Positions 53,179 through 63,052 of a DNA stretch of 64,000 nucleotides are shown here, in pieces. Source of the stretch: Cyclobacteriaceae bacterium (GTDB lineage: Bacteria; Bacteroidota; Bacteroidia; Cytophagales; Cyclobacteriaceae); the NCBI GenBank assembly GCA_028285445.1, contig JANQPQ010000003.1, positions 62,001-126,000 on the forward strand, written 5' to 3'. Within the stretch, counting starts at the first letter, position 1. Every line of letters starts with the position of its first letter. A program made the position numbers and the translations under genes. Under the pieces are notes generated by a model. The model saw only the letters and a program-made list of their open reading frames with translations. It had not been told where the DNA came from and did not search any database.

Positions 53179-55848
53179 CTACTCTTCCCTCAACAACTTC
53201 GCGGGATTTACCATCATTGTCTTAATCATCTGCCTGCTGATAGTTACCAGAATGATTAAAGCCACCACTACTAACGGCAACAGAAACATCCAGACGTGAA
53301 GTCCCACTTTGAAGGCAAAATTATCTAACCATTGCTGGCTTAGGTAATATATGGAGGGTATGGCCACGATGCCTGCTATCAGTACTAGTCTTCCATAGTC
53401 CTTAGTGAGTAAGTAAAACAGCTGACTACCAGAGGCGCCAAATACTTTTCTAATACTCACTTCCTTGGATTTTTGGTTGATCATAAAGGTAGACATCCCA
53501 ATAAGACCAAGACAGGAGATTAAAACAGCAATCATAGTAAAAAGTGCAAAGTTCTTCTGAAACAGTCGATCAGCATTGTATTGCGCATTGAAGTCATCAT
53601 CCAGAAAGAAGTAATCAAAAGGTGCACCCGGAAAGGTTTCCTTAAAATTACTCTCCACCGTTGCAAGGGTCTGCGCCAGCCCGTTACCAGTGTTCACTCT
53701 CATGGAAATAAAGCCCCCGGCATTGGTGGTATCAAGGCTAATGGCAAAAGGTGAAAACTCGTAGCGCAGTCCCTGCTGGAAAAAATTATCAACAACTCCG
53801 ATCACTCTCCAACTATCGCCACTTATAAAGGCTAACTCCTTATCTAATATTTCCTCAGGATCGTCAAAACCCAGCAACTCTGCAGCCTTTTTGTTTACAA
53901 CTATAACGTTGGCATCTCCCTTAAATTCTTTGCTAAAACTGCGACCAGCAACCATGTCAAAATCGAAGTAATCAAAGTAATCGAAATCGGCAGAGATGCG
54001 GCCGAGCTGTGCACCTCTGTTCTGGTCATCACCCGATAGACGAGCACTTTGATTCCAGAAGGTGGTCTTTCCTGGTACCAGCGAAGAAATAGTGATATCC
54101 TGGATACTAGCCTGGGAGAGCAAAGTGTTGCGGAAAGCTGAAACAGCACTGAAGTAGGTGGAATCGCGCATTGAGAAAGGCTGACTATTTAGCACCAGGG
54201 TCTGATCAATATTGAATCCAAGATTGTGATTTACCATGAACTTAATCTGCGAATTGATGATGAACAACGCTGACGTCAAACCAACAGCAATCATAATTTG
54301 GGCGCCCACCAGCGACTTTCTCATCAGTATACCAAACGAAGAGTGGCTCAACTTGCTTTTTAGGTCTACAATAGACTTTCTGGTAAGAAAATATGTTGGG
54401 TACAAACCGGAGAATAGGGACCCTACGAGCAAAAAGCCAAAATAGGCCAGCCAGAATGTTTGATGTTGTCCCATATAATCGAACACATCTATCTCTACCA
54501 TTTGATGAAATGACGGGATGATTAGCACTATCAATCCAATTGAAAGCAGGATGGCTATCAGGTTAAACAATAAGCCCTCCATTAAGAACTGGGTACCCAG
54601 CTGGCCTCGCAAGGCACCCATAACCTTACGAACACTTACCTCCTTAGCGCGATTTAAAGCGCGGGCGTTGGCCAGGTTTATGTAGTTGATCCAGGCAATA
54701 ACGATGAGCAGAAATGCTATCGCTTTAAGAAAGGAAACTACTCGTTGATTACCCGGTGGTTCAAGCTCGTTGACAAAATTGGATTGTAGGTGGATAGACC
54801 TAATAGGTTGTAGGACTACCGATTGATTCCTCCCTGAGCGCTCATCATGCTCCTGGCGATATTTGTGCATGTATTGATTTACCTTCTCCTCAAGCAGCTT
54901 GGCATCAGTACCGGGTACAGCCTGGATATAGGTATAGAACTGGGACCAGCGCCAAACTACATCTTGCAGCGTAAGATTGCCAAAACCAGATGCCTCGGCC
55001 GCAGAGATCCGGGTGCTCATCGATATCAGGGCATCAGCCTTCAAGTGATTATTTTCAGCGATATCCTCGAATACTCCTTTTACCTCTAAATCCCTGGGAT
55101 TACCTTGTAGGAAATCAAGGAACACAATCCTTTCCCCAATTACGTCGGTGCTGCCAAAAATTCTTTGGGCCTGAGATTTAGACAAAAACAACGAGCCTAT
55201 CTCATCCAAGTCTGATTTATTGCCGGTTAATAGGGGAATATCGAAAATATCAAGCGTGTTTGTTGGCGTGTAGAAAACACTCTCTACCCTGAAGGGCTCT
55301 CCCTTAGTTTCAATTATTCCCCCGGTTGAAAAGAAATGGGTTGACTTCTCAACCTCCGGAATCTCTTCGCTTACTCCAGGATGTACAGCCATGAAGGTGG
55401 TAACTCTTTGATTGGTTATTCTGCCAGCCTTAACGCTGAACACATCATTGCGCAGTCGATAGGTGTTGTCAACATCAGGATGTTGCTGATCATAACTAGA
55501 CTCGAAATTAGTGTATTGGAATATCAATACACTTGAAGTAATACCGATGGTGAGTCCGAGGATGTTAAGGAATGCGTAGCCTGGCTCTCTTCTCAGTGTT
55601 CTTAAAGCGATTTTGAAGTAGTTCTTGATCATGGCTGTGCTGGTTAAGTGTATTTTGAACTTCTTGATTATTTTGGGCCGGAATAGATGAAGAACCTCTT
55701 TGATATAAGTGCGACGAGCATACTTCAGACCATAATCCTCCGCGTTCAGATGGTATGATTCTTCCAGATCACCAAGCACCTCCTCAAGGCTGTGCTCTCG
55801 ACAATACCATTCCAATATTGCTGACCAGAATTTTGGTGGCTGTTTCAT
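53179..55848 (-). CDS. FtsX/MacB-type ABC transporter permease with N-terminal prefix domain
   Basis: An 889-residue membrane protein. Residues 1-75 form the permease prefix domain (FWSAILEWYCREHSLEEVLGD) seen when such permeases are paired with PadR regulators. A span near 100-120 (FLNILGLTIGITSSVLIFQY) is followed by a large MacB-type periplasmic domain. Then come two FtsX modules, near 375-500 and 755-880, with the second periplasmic domain between. The expected ATPase is not in the window. Such proteins use periplasmic motion to export peptides, toxins or lipids. The start overlaps the PadR stop by 4 bases. Confidence 0.85.
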   Translation of the reverse strand: MKQPPKFWSAILEWYCREHSLEEVLGDLEESYHLNAEDYGLKYARRTYIKEVLHLFRPKIIKKFKIHLTSTAMIKNYFKIALRTLRREPGYAFLNILGLTIGITSSVLIFQYTNFESSYDQQHPDVDNTYRLRNDVFSVKAGRITNQRVTTFMAVHPGVSEEIPEVEKSTHFFSTGGIIETKGEPFRVESVFYTPTNTLDIFDIPLLTGNKSDLDEIGSLFLSKSQAQRIFGSTDVIGERIVFLDFLQGNPRDLEVKGVFEDIAENNHLKADALISMSTRISAAEASGFGNLTLQDVVWRWSQFYTYIQAVPGTDAKLLEEKVNQYMHKYRQEHDERSGRNQSVVLQPIRSIHLQSNFVNELEPPGNQRVVSFLKAIAFLLIVIAWINYINLANARALNRAKEVSVRKVMGALRGQLGTQFLMEGLLFNLIAILLSIGLIVLIIPSFHQMVEIDVFDYMGQHQTFWLAYFGFLLVGSLFSGLYPTYFLTRKSIVDLKSKLSHSSFGILMRKSLVGAQIMIAVGLTSALFIINSQIKFMVNHNLGFNIDQTLVLNSQPFSMRDSTYFSAVSAFRNTLLSQASIQDITISSLVPGKTTFWNQSARLSGDDQNRGAQLGRISADFDYFDYFDFDMVAGRSFSKEFKGDANVIVVNKKAAELLGFDDPEEILDKELAFISGDSWRVIGVVDNFFQQGLRYEFSPFAISLDTTNAGGFISMRVNTGNGLAQTLATVESNFKETFPGAPFDYFFLDDDFNAQYNADRLFQKNFALFTMIAVLISCLGLIGMSTFMINQKSKEVSIRKVFGASGSQLFYLLTKDYGRLVLIAGIVAIPSIYYLSQQWLDNFAFKVGLHVWMFLLPLVVVALIILVTISRQMIKTMMVNPAKLLREE

Positions 55849-56183
55849 TTTGTATTGAAGCCCAGATCCAATTCCGGAAGGCTTTTATAATACTGTTGCC
55901 TGGTAAAGTTGGCCTCTCTCAGGGCTTGCTTGCCAAGCTCCGAAATTGAATAAATGCGCTTACGACGGCCACCCCGAATATTAGTCGCTTCACTCATCTG
56001 TGAAGTGATAAAACTCTTCTCCCCCAACCTAATCAAGGCGCTGTGTAGCGCACCCATGGTAATTTTTCTACCGGTTCTATCCAGTACCTCCCGCTGGATA
56101 GTAACACCATAGGCATTATCGCCTAATACCATAATCGTTAGTAAAACGAGCTCTTGAAATTCTCCTAGATTCGAACCTTTCAT
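55845..56183 (-). CDS. PadR-family transcriptional regulator
   Basis: A 112-residue winged-helix protein beginning MKGSNLGEFQELVLLTIMVL; the ATG at 56183 is preferred over an in-frame start eight codons earlier, since the family starts at this point. It shows the recognition region KITMGALHSALIRLGEKSFI and the wing with RRKRIYSISELGKQAL, ending with a dimer helix. PadR proteins repress neighbouring genes until a ligand or stress releases them. It is coupled by ATGA to the ABC permease gene. Two CATATATGTT copies lie over its start and just upstream. Confidence 0.85.
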   Translation of the reverse strand: MKGSNLGEFQELVLLTIMVLGDNAYGVTIQREVLDRTGRKITMGALHSALIRLGEKSFITSQMSEATNIRGGRRKRIYSISELGKQALREANFTRQQYYKSLPELDLGFNTK

Positions 56184-56214
56184 ATATGTTATCCATTTAC
56201 GGTACATATATGTT
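56181..56214. promoter_or_regulatory. Paired CATATATGTT sites at the PadR start
   Basis: CATATATGTT occurs at 56181-56190, covering the start codon, and again at 56205-56214, 24 bases apart. Each contains the palindrome CATATATG. The second is part of ACATATATGT (56204-56213). Binding by PadR, with autoregulation, is an inference. Confidence 0.4.
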
Positions 56215-56429
56215 CAAGGTTGCGATGCGATGATTAAGGTTAACCTGTTTAGACTGACACCGCTTACTAGATATCCGGAATCCACCCACCTTTCCACCGC
56301 TGCGGCTTCTTTAGCATCGGTCAGTTTCTTTTCGAATCTAAATGCCTGATTATTAATTGGTTAAATAAACCCAGCTTGTATCTAACTGGTCAAGGGTCTG
56401 GGCCATTCTTTCCAGGAATCGACCTAATG

Positions 56430-57404
56430 CTACCGCAAGGGAATTGTAAGTTTCAATCCGCCGACACTGGGTTGAATATTGATTTCAGGGAAACCACGTC
56501 GACGAGCAGATGTAATGCAGCAATCGCATTTCTTCTTCTCCGGTTTGCCTTTGGAAGTTAGTTGCAAAACCCCAAAAGTTGCTACCATAGCCGCTGCCCC
56601 ACCAAAGGCGCTGGCCAAAAATGCATTTCCTAAATCCTTGTCATTAGGCGCATCCTCATGCAGTTTGGGTACAAGGTATCCAATGGATGCGCCTGCTAGG
56701 TAGCCTACAATTACATCTGTCGGGAAATGCTTACCGGCACGTACTCGTTGGTATCCCACCAAAGCCGGGATGGCAGCCGTAGCATACCAGGTCCAATGCT
56801 GATCATGCAATGAAGGCTCATAATACCAGAGCAGGGTGTTGGTTAGAAAAGTGAATGCCGCTACGTGAGCAGTATGACCTGAATAAAATGACAAGGAAGC
56901 GTCATGAGCCTCAGGATCGTATATCTTACAGTCCTCAGAACCTGGAGGAGAAGGTACCTGGCTATTGAATGTGAATGGGCGGCGGCGGCGAAACGTTGTC
57001 TTAGCCAAAACATTCAACAGGTCATTTAGCAAAATTGTCTCAATAGAGAGGTAGGACGTGTGCTTAAAATCATCGTAAACAAATTGGCTGGCAACCAAGC
57101 CAACGGGAGCAAATCTCTTCAGAAAAAAATCACTATGGCGCTTCGCTGGCAAACGAATTTGATCCAGTGCGTATTTATCGATCCCTTTTGGATTTCCACT
57201 GCTAGGCTTACCATGCCCCTCTTTACCCTTAACCCTAACTAATACATCGAGAGCTGCTGCTCCACCTATAAGCAAACCATCTCCCAATTGGAAGTCTTTA
57301 AATTGAGAATAGACAGAGGTTGTTGGGGTAGATAATAGTACAATCAAAACGAAGCTACCCAAACGGCATCTCCTTGCGGCAAGTACATTGTAAAAAAAAT
57401 TCAT
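56430..57404 (-). CDS. PAP2-family phosphatase, exported
   Basis: A 324-residue protein with a signal (ending SVYSQ). The phosphatase motifs are KTTFRRRRP (about 133-141), SFYSGHTAH (about 172-180) and RVRAGKHFPTDV (about 222-233). Two Cys-rich positions (KKCDCC) follow near 295. PAP2 enzymes remove phosphate from lipids or sugars at the membrane outer face. ATG 57404 is used; GTG at 57410 would overlap the stop of the upstream gene by one base (TAGTG) and is an equal alternative. It is third in a set with an M19-like gene and a beta-barrel gene. Confidence 0.8.
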   Translation of the reverse strand: MNFFYNVLAARRCRLGSFVLIVLLSTPTTSVYSQFKDFQLGDGLLIGGAAALDVLVRVKGKEGHGKPSSGNPKGIDKYALDQIRLPAKRHSDFFLKRFAPVGLVASQFVYDDFKHTSYLSIETILLNDLLNVLAKTTFRRRRPFTFNSQVPSPPGSEDCKIYDPEAHDASLSFYSGHTAHVAAFTFLTNTLLWYYEPSLHDQHWTWYATAAIPALVGYQRVRAGKHFPTDVIVGYLAGASIGYLVPKLHEDAPNDKDLGNAFLASAFGGAAAMVATFGVLQLTSKGKPEKKKCDCCITSARRRGFPEINIQPSVGGLKLTIPLR

Positions 57405-57409
57405 CCTCA

Positions 57410-58189
57410 CTATTTTATTCTTAAGGCCAATGGCGCCACCAGTCCAAAGGAAAATGAAAACATCATGTCATCAGTTTGGTCAGTTACATTACTGGTTCCT
57501 CCCGGGTCAAGTGCATCATATAGTATATCCAGGGAGCGCTTTCTGCTAAATTCAACTATTCTCCATTCAATAAAAAACCCAAGGCCACCGGAGGTACCCA
57601 CCGGGTCAAGCAATACCAACCTTCCTCTACCTTCCCATCCGGGAATATGAATGCCATCTTTGAAACTGATCTTATCAGTAAAAAACACCCTACGCAATGA
57701 TGGGGTTGCTGAGAAGGCCATAGAGTCAAGGGTAAAAGTTTGCCTTCGGTAAAGAATGGGTCCAACCTGGAATTGAAACGTTAGTGGATAGAATATCCTT
57801 CTTCGCACACCATACCGTAAAGAGGCCACTTGATTTGTTACGTTAATCGAAAATGCGTCATCCTTAAGTTTCCGGTGTAAAAGCTGGTAACCACCTTCCA
57901 AATACACATTCTGTAGCCATTTCTCATTAATCGTAAATCCTAGATTGCCCTCGATCCCACGCAGCACCTTTTTATCATTACTGCTATTCGGACTAATGCG
58001 ATTGAACTCCTTACTGAGGTTCTTAAAGTCTGACATCGTAGCGCTTCTAGCAAATTGCAATGTAACGTATAGGGGGTACGGTCCCGCCGCAGTAGCGTCC
58101 CGAATTTCCTCACTGGTAAGCTGACTAAAACTAGTATGAGTAAAACCTAGCGTAACTGATATCAAGAGGAGGTATATAACTTTTTTCAT
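57410..58189 (-). CDS. Outer-membrane beta-barrel-like protein
   Basis: A 259-residue exported protein (signal ending TSFSQ). It is rich in alternating strands with aromatic turns, such as GIEGNLGFTINEKWLQNVYL, LRYGVRRRIFYPLTFQFQ and FSFSFGLVAPLALRIK, as expected of a small barrel. No family is recognised. Its start overlaps the stop of the M19-like gene by 4 bases (ATGA), and the PAP2 gene follows at once. It may be the channel for the product of the neighbouring hydrolase, but this is context only. Confidence 0.6.
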   Translation of the reverse strand: MKKVIYLLLISVTLGFTHTSFSQLTSEEIRDATAAGPYPLYVTLQFARSATMSDFKNLSKEFNRISPNSSNDKKVLRGIEGNLGFTINEKWLQNVYLEGGYQLLHRKLKDDAFSINVTNQVASLRYGVRRRIFYPLTFQFQVGPILYRRQTFTLDSMAFSATPSLRRVFFTDKISFKDGIHIPGWEGRGRLVLLDPVGTSGGLGFFIEWRIVEFSRKRSLDILYDALDPGGTSNVTDQTDDMMFSFSFGLVAPLALRIK

Positions 58190-60390
58190 TTTTTAAAATT
58201 CTTTTGTGTGAAATCCCTAAGGCTATCATAGAACAGCGCATCAAGTGCGTCGTGAATTGAGAAACTACCATCGAAATAGTCCGATTCATCATTTGGGCTG
58301 TGACCTTTCTTCTTGCGCAATTCAATGAAAGTTGGGATAAATTGCTTCAAGCGATTTCGCATGTATGGATATTGACTGGCAGTTGGGGTAATATCAATGG
58401 GGTCAATCAGCCCATCCAGGTCAGAGCCAAGGCAAAAGTGCTGCCATGCATCGGCATATGACTTAGTGGAATGATCAATAAAATGGAAAAGATTTTGCAT
58501 AAAGGGCTCGAGGCTCCAATAGTCCTCCCTTAAAATATCCATAGCCTCATCGTCAGAAGAGGTTATTTTGGTCTTAATGTCATTGAAAGCGGCAAGTACT
58601 TTGGGGTCATTTGCTTCCTTGAGGCTATCGAGATCATTGAAAATCTCCTTACATCTTTTTTTGGCATCGATATACCCGCCAAGTACCCTTTGCTCGAGAG
58701 TGATTCCAATAATGCCATCATTTTGGCAAATGCGGGCTATCTCTTCATTATAAAGATTGATGCCAAAAGGATAAAGGACCTTGGTAGCCTTGGAGTCAAG
58801 CAGTGCATACTCATCAACAAGCGGCGAGTAATAAACTTCACTGAGTCCATTTGCCGCCCCATGTGAAAATATTGGAGGTATGTGATCATTAGGGTTTTTC
58901 ACCATCACAGAGTCATAGAAATATTTCCTGGCAGAATATCCGGTGTGCTTGAGGTCAATAAAGATCCTATGACCATTGTCCTTTGAAAGTAGCTTTTCAA
59001 AAAGCGTTTTGCCAAATCTGGTAACTCCCGGTTTAGTAAAGAAAAGCACCTTCCACTGATTGACAAATTCTCGGTAATCGCTAACCTTAATACGGTAAGT
59101 ACGCTTTATGAAAACCTTGCCGATACCATTTGCATCCAGTGCCGGGGCGTGGTCCAGCATGCCATTAAAGGATAGATGCCCAACGGTTATCATGTATACC
59201 GGGGGGTTAAGCTCCTTTAGACTGTCAACGTTGTCAATAATCTCCTGGTTCATGAGATCAGAAGCATAGGCGATGGCGGCGGGGGTTTCACCAATACGGC
59301 GTCTTATTCTATTAGCTTTTGGAGTTTTTCCTAATGCTGCCAGCCTGGTTGTCTCTTCAGTCACCAGTCTTGGTATTTGCCCATCCCGGCGAGCCAAGTG
59401 CTCAACCCAAACCTCTGGCTTGTCAAAATTCTTATGAGGGAAATTTCGATGCTGCAAGGCATGAGCTCCCTCAATTACATTGACTACAAAGTGTTTATCA
59501 GGATAGGTCGCTAGGTCGTTTCCAGATTCAAGAAATTGCCAGGTAAGACCATTATGGTCTTTTTGTTGGGAAGTGATAAACTTGTAATCGTTATTGAAAT
59601 TCTCCCAATGTGTAAGCTCAGAAGTATCGCCAATTGTTTTCAGCCAGGGAAAACTACCATTTGTCTTAAAAAGCTTGCTAAATATTCGAAGCCAGCTGCC
59701 ATCAGCAAGGTTGTGCTCTAGTGGTGAGATAGAGTTAAAAGCCAACATCACGTTGCCTTCATTAACATGTGGAAAGGTGGCTTGGGTAAATTGATAAAGT
59801 TTGTTACTCTTATTTTTCGGTCGCACCCACTTCCCGCTGTATTGCTTTTCTAACTTCTTCTCATTTCGTTGCCAGGCCAACAATGGATCTACCGCCCCAG
59901 CCTCAATTTGGGATTTCAACTCAACACCACCTTCATTATAAGATTTTAGTGATACGTGATAGTGCATATCAGCCACCTTAGCATGTCCCGCATACTCGAT
60001 GCCTGTTGCCTGAGAAGTTGTTCCGGGCAGAATCACTTCGTAGTAATTCACATCGGGTGAAATGGATACGGTATCAGTACCATTTCCATAGCTAAAAATC
60101 ATAATGGGCGTATCGTAATCAGCCCGGCTATTCCCCAACTTAGGGCCCGGTGGTAATCCTGGCTGATTGATAATTTGCGACCATTGAAATTCAAAGGCAA
60201 ATTCCCCACTACCGTTAGAAACAAATGATTCCCCGGTAGTAGGCAATTCAATATTCACGTTGGCTAGTGCCTTCTTGGAATTAGCATCTAGCACAATACC
60301 TTCAACTACCTGGGTAACTTGGGCATAGGTTGTCAAACAGCATAATACCATGGCCGCAGCTATCAGATGATGATTAGAAAAGATCTTCAT
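58186..60390 (-). CDS. Exported membrane-dipeptidase-like (M19) hydrolase with carboxypeptidase-regulatory-like domain
   Basis: A 734-residue protein: signal (ending TTYAQ), a regulatory-like beta sandwich (about 29-125, VEGIVLDANSKKALANVNIEL), then an amidohydrolase TIM barrel. Metal ligands of M19-type dipeptidases can be seen: DMHYH (His143), VIEGAHAL, GHLSFNG, FSHGAANGLS and LGSDLDGL. The spacing is longer than in renal dipeptidase, with inserts. Zn-dependent cleavage of dipeptides or related amide bonds is likely; the substrate is unknown. It heads a three-gene set with a beta barrel and a PAP2 phosphatase. Confidence 0.78.
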   Translation of the reverse strand: MKIFSNHHLIAAAMVLCCLTTYAQVTQVVEGIVLDANSKKALANVNIELPTTGESFVSNGSGEFAFEFQWSQIINQPGLPPGPKLGNSRADYDTPIMIFSYGNGTDTVSISPDVNYYEVILPGTTSQATGIEYAGHAKVADMHYHVSLKSYNEGGVELKSQIEAGAVDPLLAWQRNEKKLEKQYSGKWVRPKNKSNKLYQFTQATFPHVNEGNVMLAFNSISPLEHNLADGSWLRIFSKLFKTNGSFPWLKTIGDTSELTHWENFNNDYKFITSQQKDHNGLTWQFLESGNDLATYPDKHFVVNVIEGAHALQHRNFPHKNFDKPEVWVEHLARRDGQIPRLVTEETTRLAALGKTPKANRIRRRIGETPAAIAYASDLMNQEIIDNVDSLKELNPPVYMITVGHLSFNGMLDHAPALDANGIGKVFIKRTYRIKVSDYREFVNQWKVLFFTKPGVTRFGKTLFEKLLSKDNGHRIFIDLKHTGYSARKYFYDSVMVKNPNDHIPPIFSHGAANGLSEVYYSPLVDEYALLDSKATKVLYPFGINLYNEEIARICQNDGIIGITLEQRVLGGYIDAKKRCKEIFNDLDSLKEANDPKVLAAFNDIKTKITSSDDEAMDILREDYWSLEPFMQNLFHFIDHSTKSYADAWQHFCLGSDLDGLIDPIDITPTASQYPYMRNRLKQFIPTFIELRKKKGHSPNDESDYFDGSFSIHDALDALFYDSLRDFTQKNFKK

Positions 60391-60479
60391 GGCGTTAGAA
60401 TTTATTTTTTTGAAACATTTACAAATTTTGGTTTACCGTCCAGAACTGATCCCTCAAAAAGTGGAATTGACTTTGCGGT

Positions 60480-61139
60480 TTATAGATCAAATCCCTTCAC
60501 AATACCACTTTGAATTCCAAAACGGATTACCCCGGCTGAATTCTTTACTTCAAGCTTTGATAGAATACTCTTACGGTGAGAATTTACAGTATGAGTACTC
60601 AAAAAAAGTTTGTCAGCAATCTCGACAGTACTAAAGCCTTCAGATATTAATCGAATTATCTCCTTCTCTCTGTCGGTTACTTCAATATCCATCGGGCTGT
60701 TAAATACTCTGCTTTTCTGGTAAGTCTTCATAATTGTCTTTGTTATCTCAGTGCCGTAGTAGGGCTCATCACTAGCCACCGCATGGAGGGCGTTAATAAG
60801 CTCATCTTTGCCTGAGTTCTTCAGTATGTAGCCATCAACCCCTACTTTCATAAGATTTTGAATGAATTCAGGTCTATTGTACATGGTTACTATCAATATC
60901 TTCACTTCCGGGAAAGCATCCTTTAGCTCACTGGTCACTTCGATACCGTCTTTTTTTGGCATATTGATGTCTAGTATAACCACATCTATTTCATCAAGCT
61001 CACGGACTTTATCTATTACCTCCTCGCCATTAAGAGCCTGCCCAACCACCTCAATATCAGACTCTTGGTTCAATAACATTTTTAATCCATCGATGATCAT
61101 CTGATGATCATCAGCAATTATCACCTTTATTTTATCCAT
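60480..61139 (-). CDS. NarL/LuxR-type response regulator
   Basis: A 219-residue regulator. The receiver domain has the acidic pair Asp10/Asp11, phosphoacceptor Asp57 in VVILDINMPKKDG, and Lys107 in YILKNSG. The C-terminal LuxR-type helix-turn-helix reads VTDREKEIIRLISEGFSTVE, followed by LFLSTHTVNSHRKSILSKL. It is 2 bases downstream of the histidine kinase gene and is its partner. The M19-like gene lies 89 bases downstream and is a possible target or operon member. Confidence 0.93.
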   Translation of the reverse strand: MDKIKVIIADDHQMIIDGLKMLLNQESDIEVVGQALNGEEVIDKVRELDEIDVVILDINMPKKDGIEVTSELKDAFPEVKILIVTMYNRPEFIQNLMKVGVDGYILKNSGKDELINALHAVASDEPYYGTEITKTIMKTYQKSRVFNSPMDIEVTDREKEIIRLISEGFSTVEIADKLFLSTHTVNSHRKSILSKLEVKNSAGVIRFGIQSGIVKGFDL

Positions 61140-61141
61140 AG

Positions 61142-63049
61142 TTAAACTGGAACTGTAACAGTAGCAGTTGTCCCCGCACCTGGTTGTGATTCAAGTTTCC
61201 AGGTGCCTCCTATTTTGGTTGATCTGGATTCAATATTCTTCATACCAATTCCAGTATTTTCTTGTCCTTCACCCCAGCCCTTGCCGTCATCAGAAACTGT
61301 AAGTTGCAGCGATTCACCTTTTCTCTCAATTCTAATCTTCAGCTTGGTAGCGTTGGCATGCCTCAGCACATTACTGATTAGCTCTTGCGCAATGCGATAA
61401 AGGTTGATTTCTTTTTCGGTTTCCAGGCGCTCATCAAACTGAATTGTCTCGAAGGTTACATGTAGCTTCTTTGTAGATTCAATCAAATCCCGCAAATCTC
61501 GCAACGCCGCCACAAGCCCGAACTTGGTAAGCACCCCGGAAAGCATATTATGAGAAATCTGCCGCGTGTCTTCAATGGCGGTATTTAGTAGCTGATTGAT
61601 GCGTTGATGTTGCTCCGCCGCTTGCTTCTCCGGAACCAGGGCTTCTACATGGAGCTTGGCCGCTGACAAGGTGCTACCCAATCTATCATGCAATTCCTCA
61701 GCCACCCTTTTGCGCTCCTTCTCCTGCCCTTCAATCATGGCATCAAAAGCTTTCAACTCCTGATCAGTCAGTAGCTTGCTGATTTCCCGGCTATGAATTT
61801 CCTCGTTTTTCTTACTGACCAGCTTCATAACACGAGAGCGATGCATGAAGAAAGCTATTGCGATACCGGCAACGACAAATGCTGCCACTAATGTGATTAT
61901 CAAGTTGTTACGCTCAACTTCAGCCTGCTGGATCTGTGCCCGTTGCTGCAAAATCTCCTTCTGGTTTTTCTCAGTTTCGTATTGGGTTTGAAGCTCGGCG
62001 ATTTGAGCTGCAGTTTCTTCCCTATAAAGCTCTTTCAAGAGATTTGCTCGTTCCCTAAGAAACGCCAAGGAGGTGGTCAGGCCTCCGGATTTTTCGTATA
62101 TGAATGATAAGTTCTCTAAAATAGGAGCAAGTTGCTTTTTATAGTTCTCCTTCCTTGCTATCGATTCAGCTTTATGATAGTAGTATTTGGAACTATCAAA
62201 TCGTAGTAACTCCTGAAATGCAAACCCTAGATTGTTAAGAACTCTTATTTCTTCTTCATAAGTTCCTCCACCCTGATAGTACACCTTGCATATATGGTAC
62301 ATTTCAATCGCTTTCCTGAATTTCTTCATCCGCAAATAGACATTACCCAAGTTCATGTTACCATTAATGGCTTTGCTGTGATTTCCGGCTGACTCATAGA
62401 GTAGAATACCTTTTGCGTAATAGCTCCCTGCACTGTCTAAGGAACCTCTGTCAAAAAAGATATTACCAAGTTGCATATATGTTTGAGCTTGAGATGAGCT
62501 TGGAACTTTCATTTCATCAATTAAACTCCGTGACTTTAGCGCAAATTCCATAGCCCGGTCCAACTGATGATTGTGACGAAGAGCATTAGAAATGTTATTA
62601 TATGTACTTATCAATGAGCTAACTGAACCAGCTTTTTCTTTATAGCGGAGGCTTCTAAAAAAAAAGTATAACGCAGAGTCGATTTGGTTAAGATCCATGT
62701 AAAGGTTTCCCAGGTTATTTTCGACGATGGAAATATATCTATCGTTCTGGCTTTTGATTGATTTTGTCAAAGCCCTGTAATAATCTATTTTGGCCGAATC
62801 ATATCTACCAATGCCCCTATACACAATTGCCCTATTTATCAGAACTTTCGCCATTAGTTCATCGGATTCACCGTTTTTTGCAAGGGACCAAGCTCTCGTT
62901 GAAAATTTGAGAGCCGATTCATATTTACCCGAATCATATTGTTCGTATGATTGGTTCACATAGGCCTCAATCTGTTCATCTTGACCTACCACTCTGATTG
63001 GGGTAAATATCACCACTAGCAGGACGTATATACAAAAGTTAAAGTGCAT
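61142..63049 (-). CDS. TPR-containing sensor histidine kinase (HisKA_3 type)
   Basis: A 635-residue sensor: signal (about 1-23), seven or so TPR units (about 45-325), a coiled coil (about 340-382) and a membrane span at about 383-402. The dimerisation helix follows with phospho-His454 in VAEELHDRLGSTLSAAK, then an ATPase domain with ELISNVLRHANATK, SDDGKGWGEG and GIGMKNIESRS. The TPR part faces the periplasm and should bind a protein or peptide. A 12-pair stem-loop ends 3 bases before the start codon. Confidence 0.93.
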   Translation of the reverse strand: MHFNFCIYVLLVVIFTPIRVVGQDEQIEAYVNQSYEQYDSGKYESALKFSTRAWSLAKNGESDELMAKVLINRAIVYRGIGRYDSAKIDYYRALTKSIKSQNDRYISIVENNLGNLYMDLNQIDSALYFFFRSLRYKEKAGSVSSLISTYNNISNALRHNHQLDRAMEFALKSRSLIDEMKVPSSSQAQTYMQLGNIFFDRGSLDSAGSYYAKGILLYESAGNHSKAINGNMNLGNVYLRMKKFRKAIEMYHICKVYYQGGGTYEEEIRVLNNLGFAFQELLRFDSSKYYYHKAESIARKENYKKQLAPILENLSFIYEKSGGLTTSLAFLRERANLLKELYREETAAQIAELQTQYETEKNQKEILQQRAQIQQAEVERNNLIITLVAAFVVAGIAIAFFMHRSRVMKLVSKKNEEIHSREISKLLTDQELKAFDAMIEGQEKERKRVAEELHDRLGSTLSAAKLHVEALVPEKQAAEQHQRINQLLNTAIEDTRQISHNMLSGVLTKFGLVAALRDLRDLIESTKKLHVTFETIQFDERLETEKEINLYRIAQELISNVLRHANATKLKIRIERKGESLQLTVSDDGKGWGEGQENTGIGMKNIESRSTKIGGTWKLESQPGAGTTATVTVPV

Positions 63050-63052
63050 AGC

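Noticed and set aside
56216-56380. An open minus-strand stretch of about 45 codons between the PAP2 and PadR genes
   Set aside because: It has no ATG and no recognisable product; it could be decayed coding sequence, but nothing supports that.
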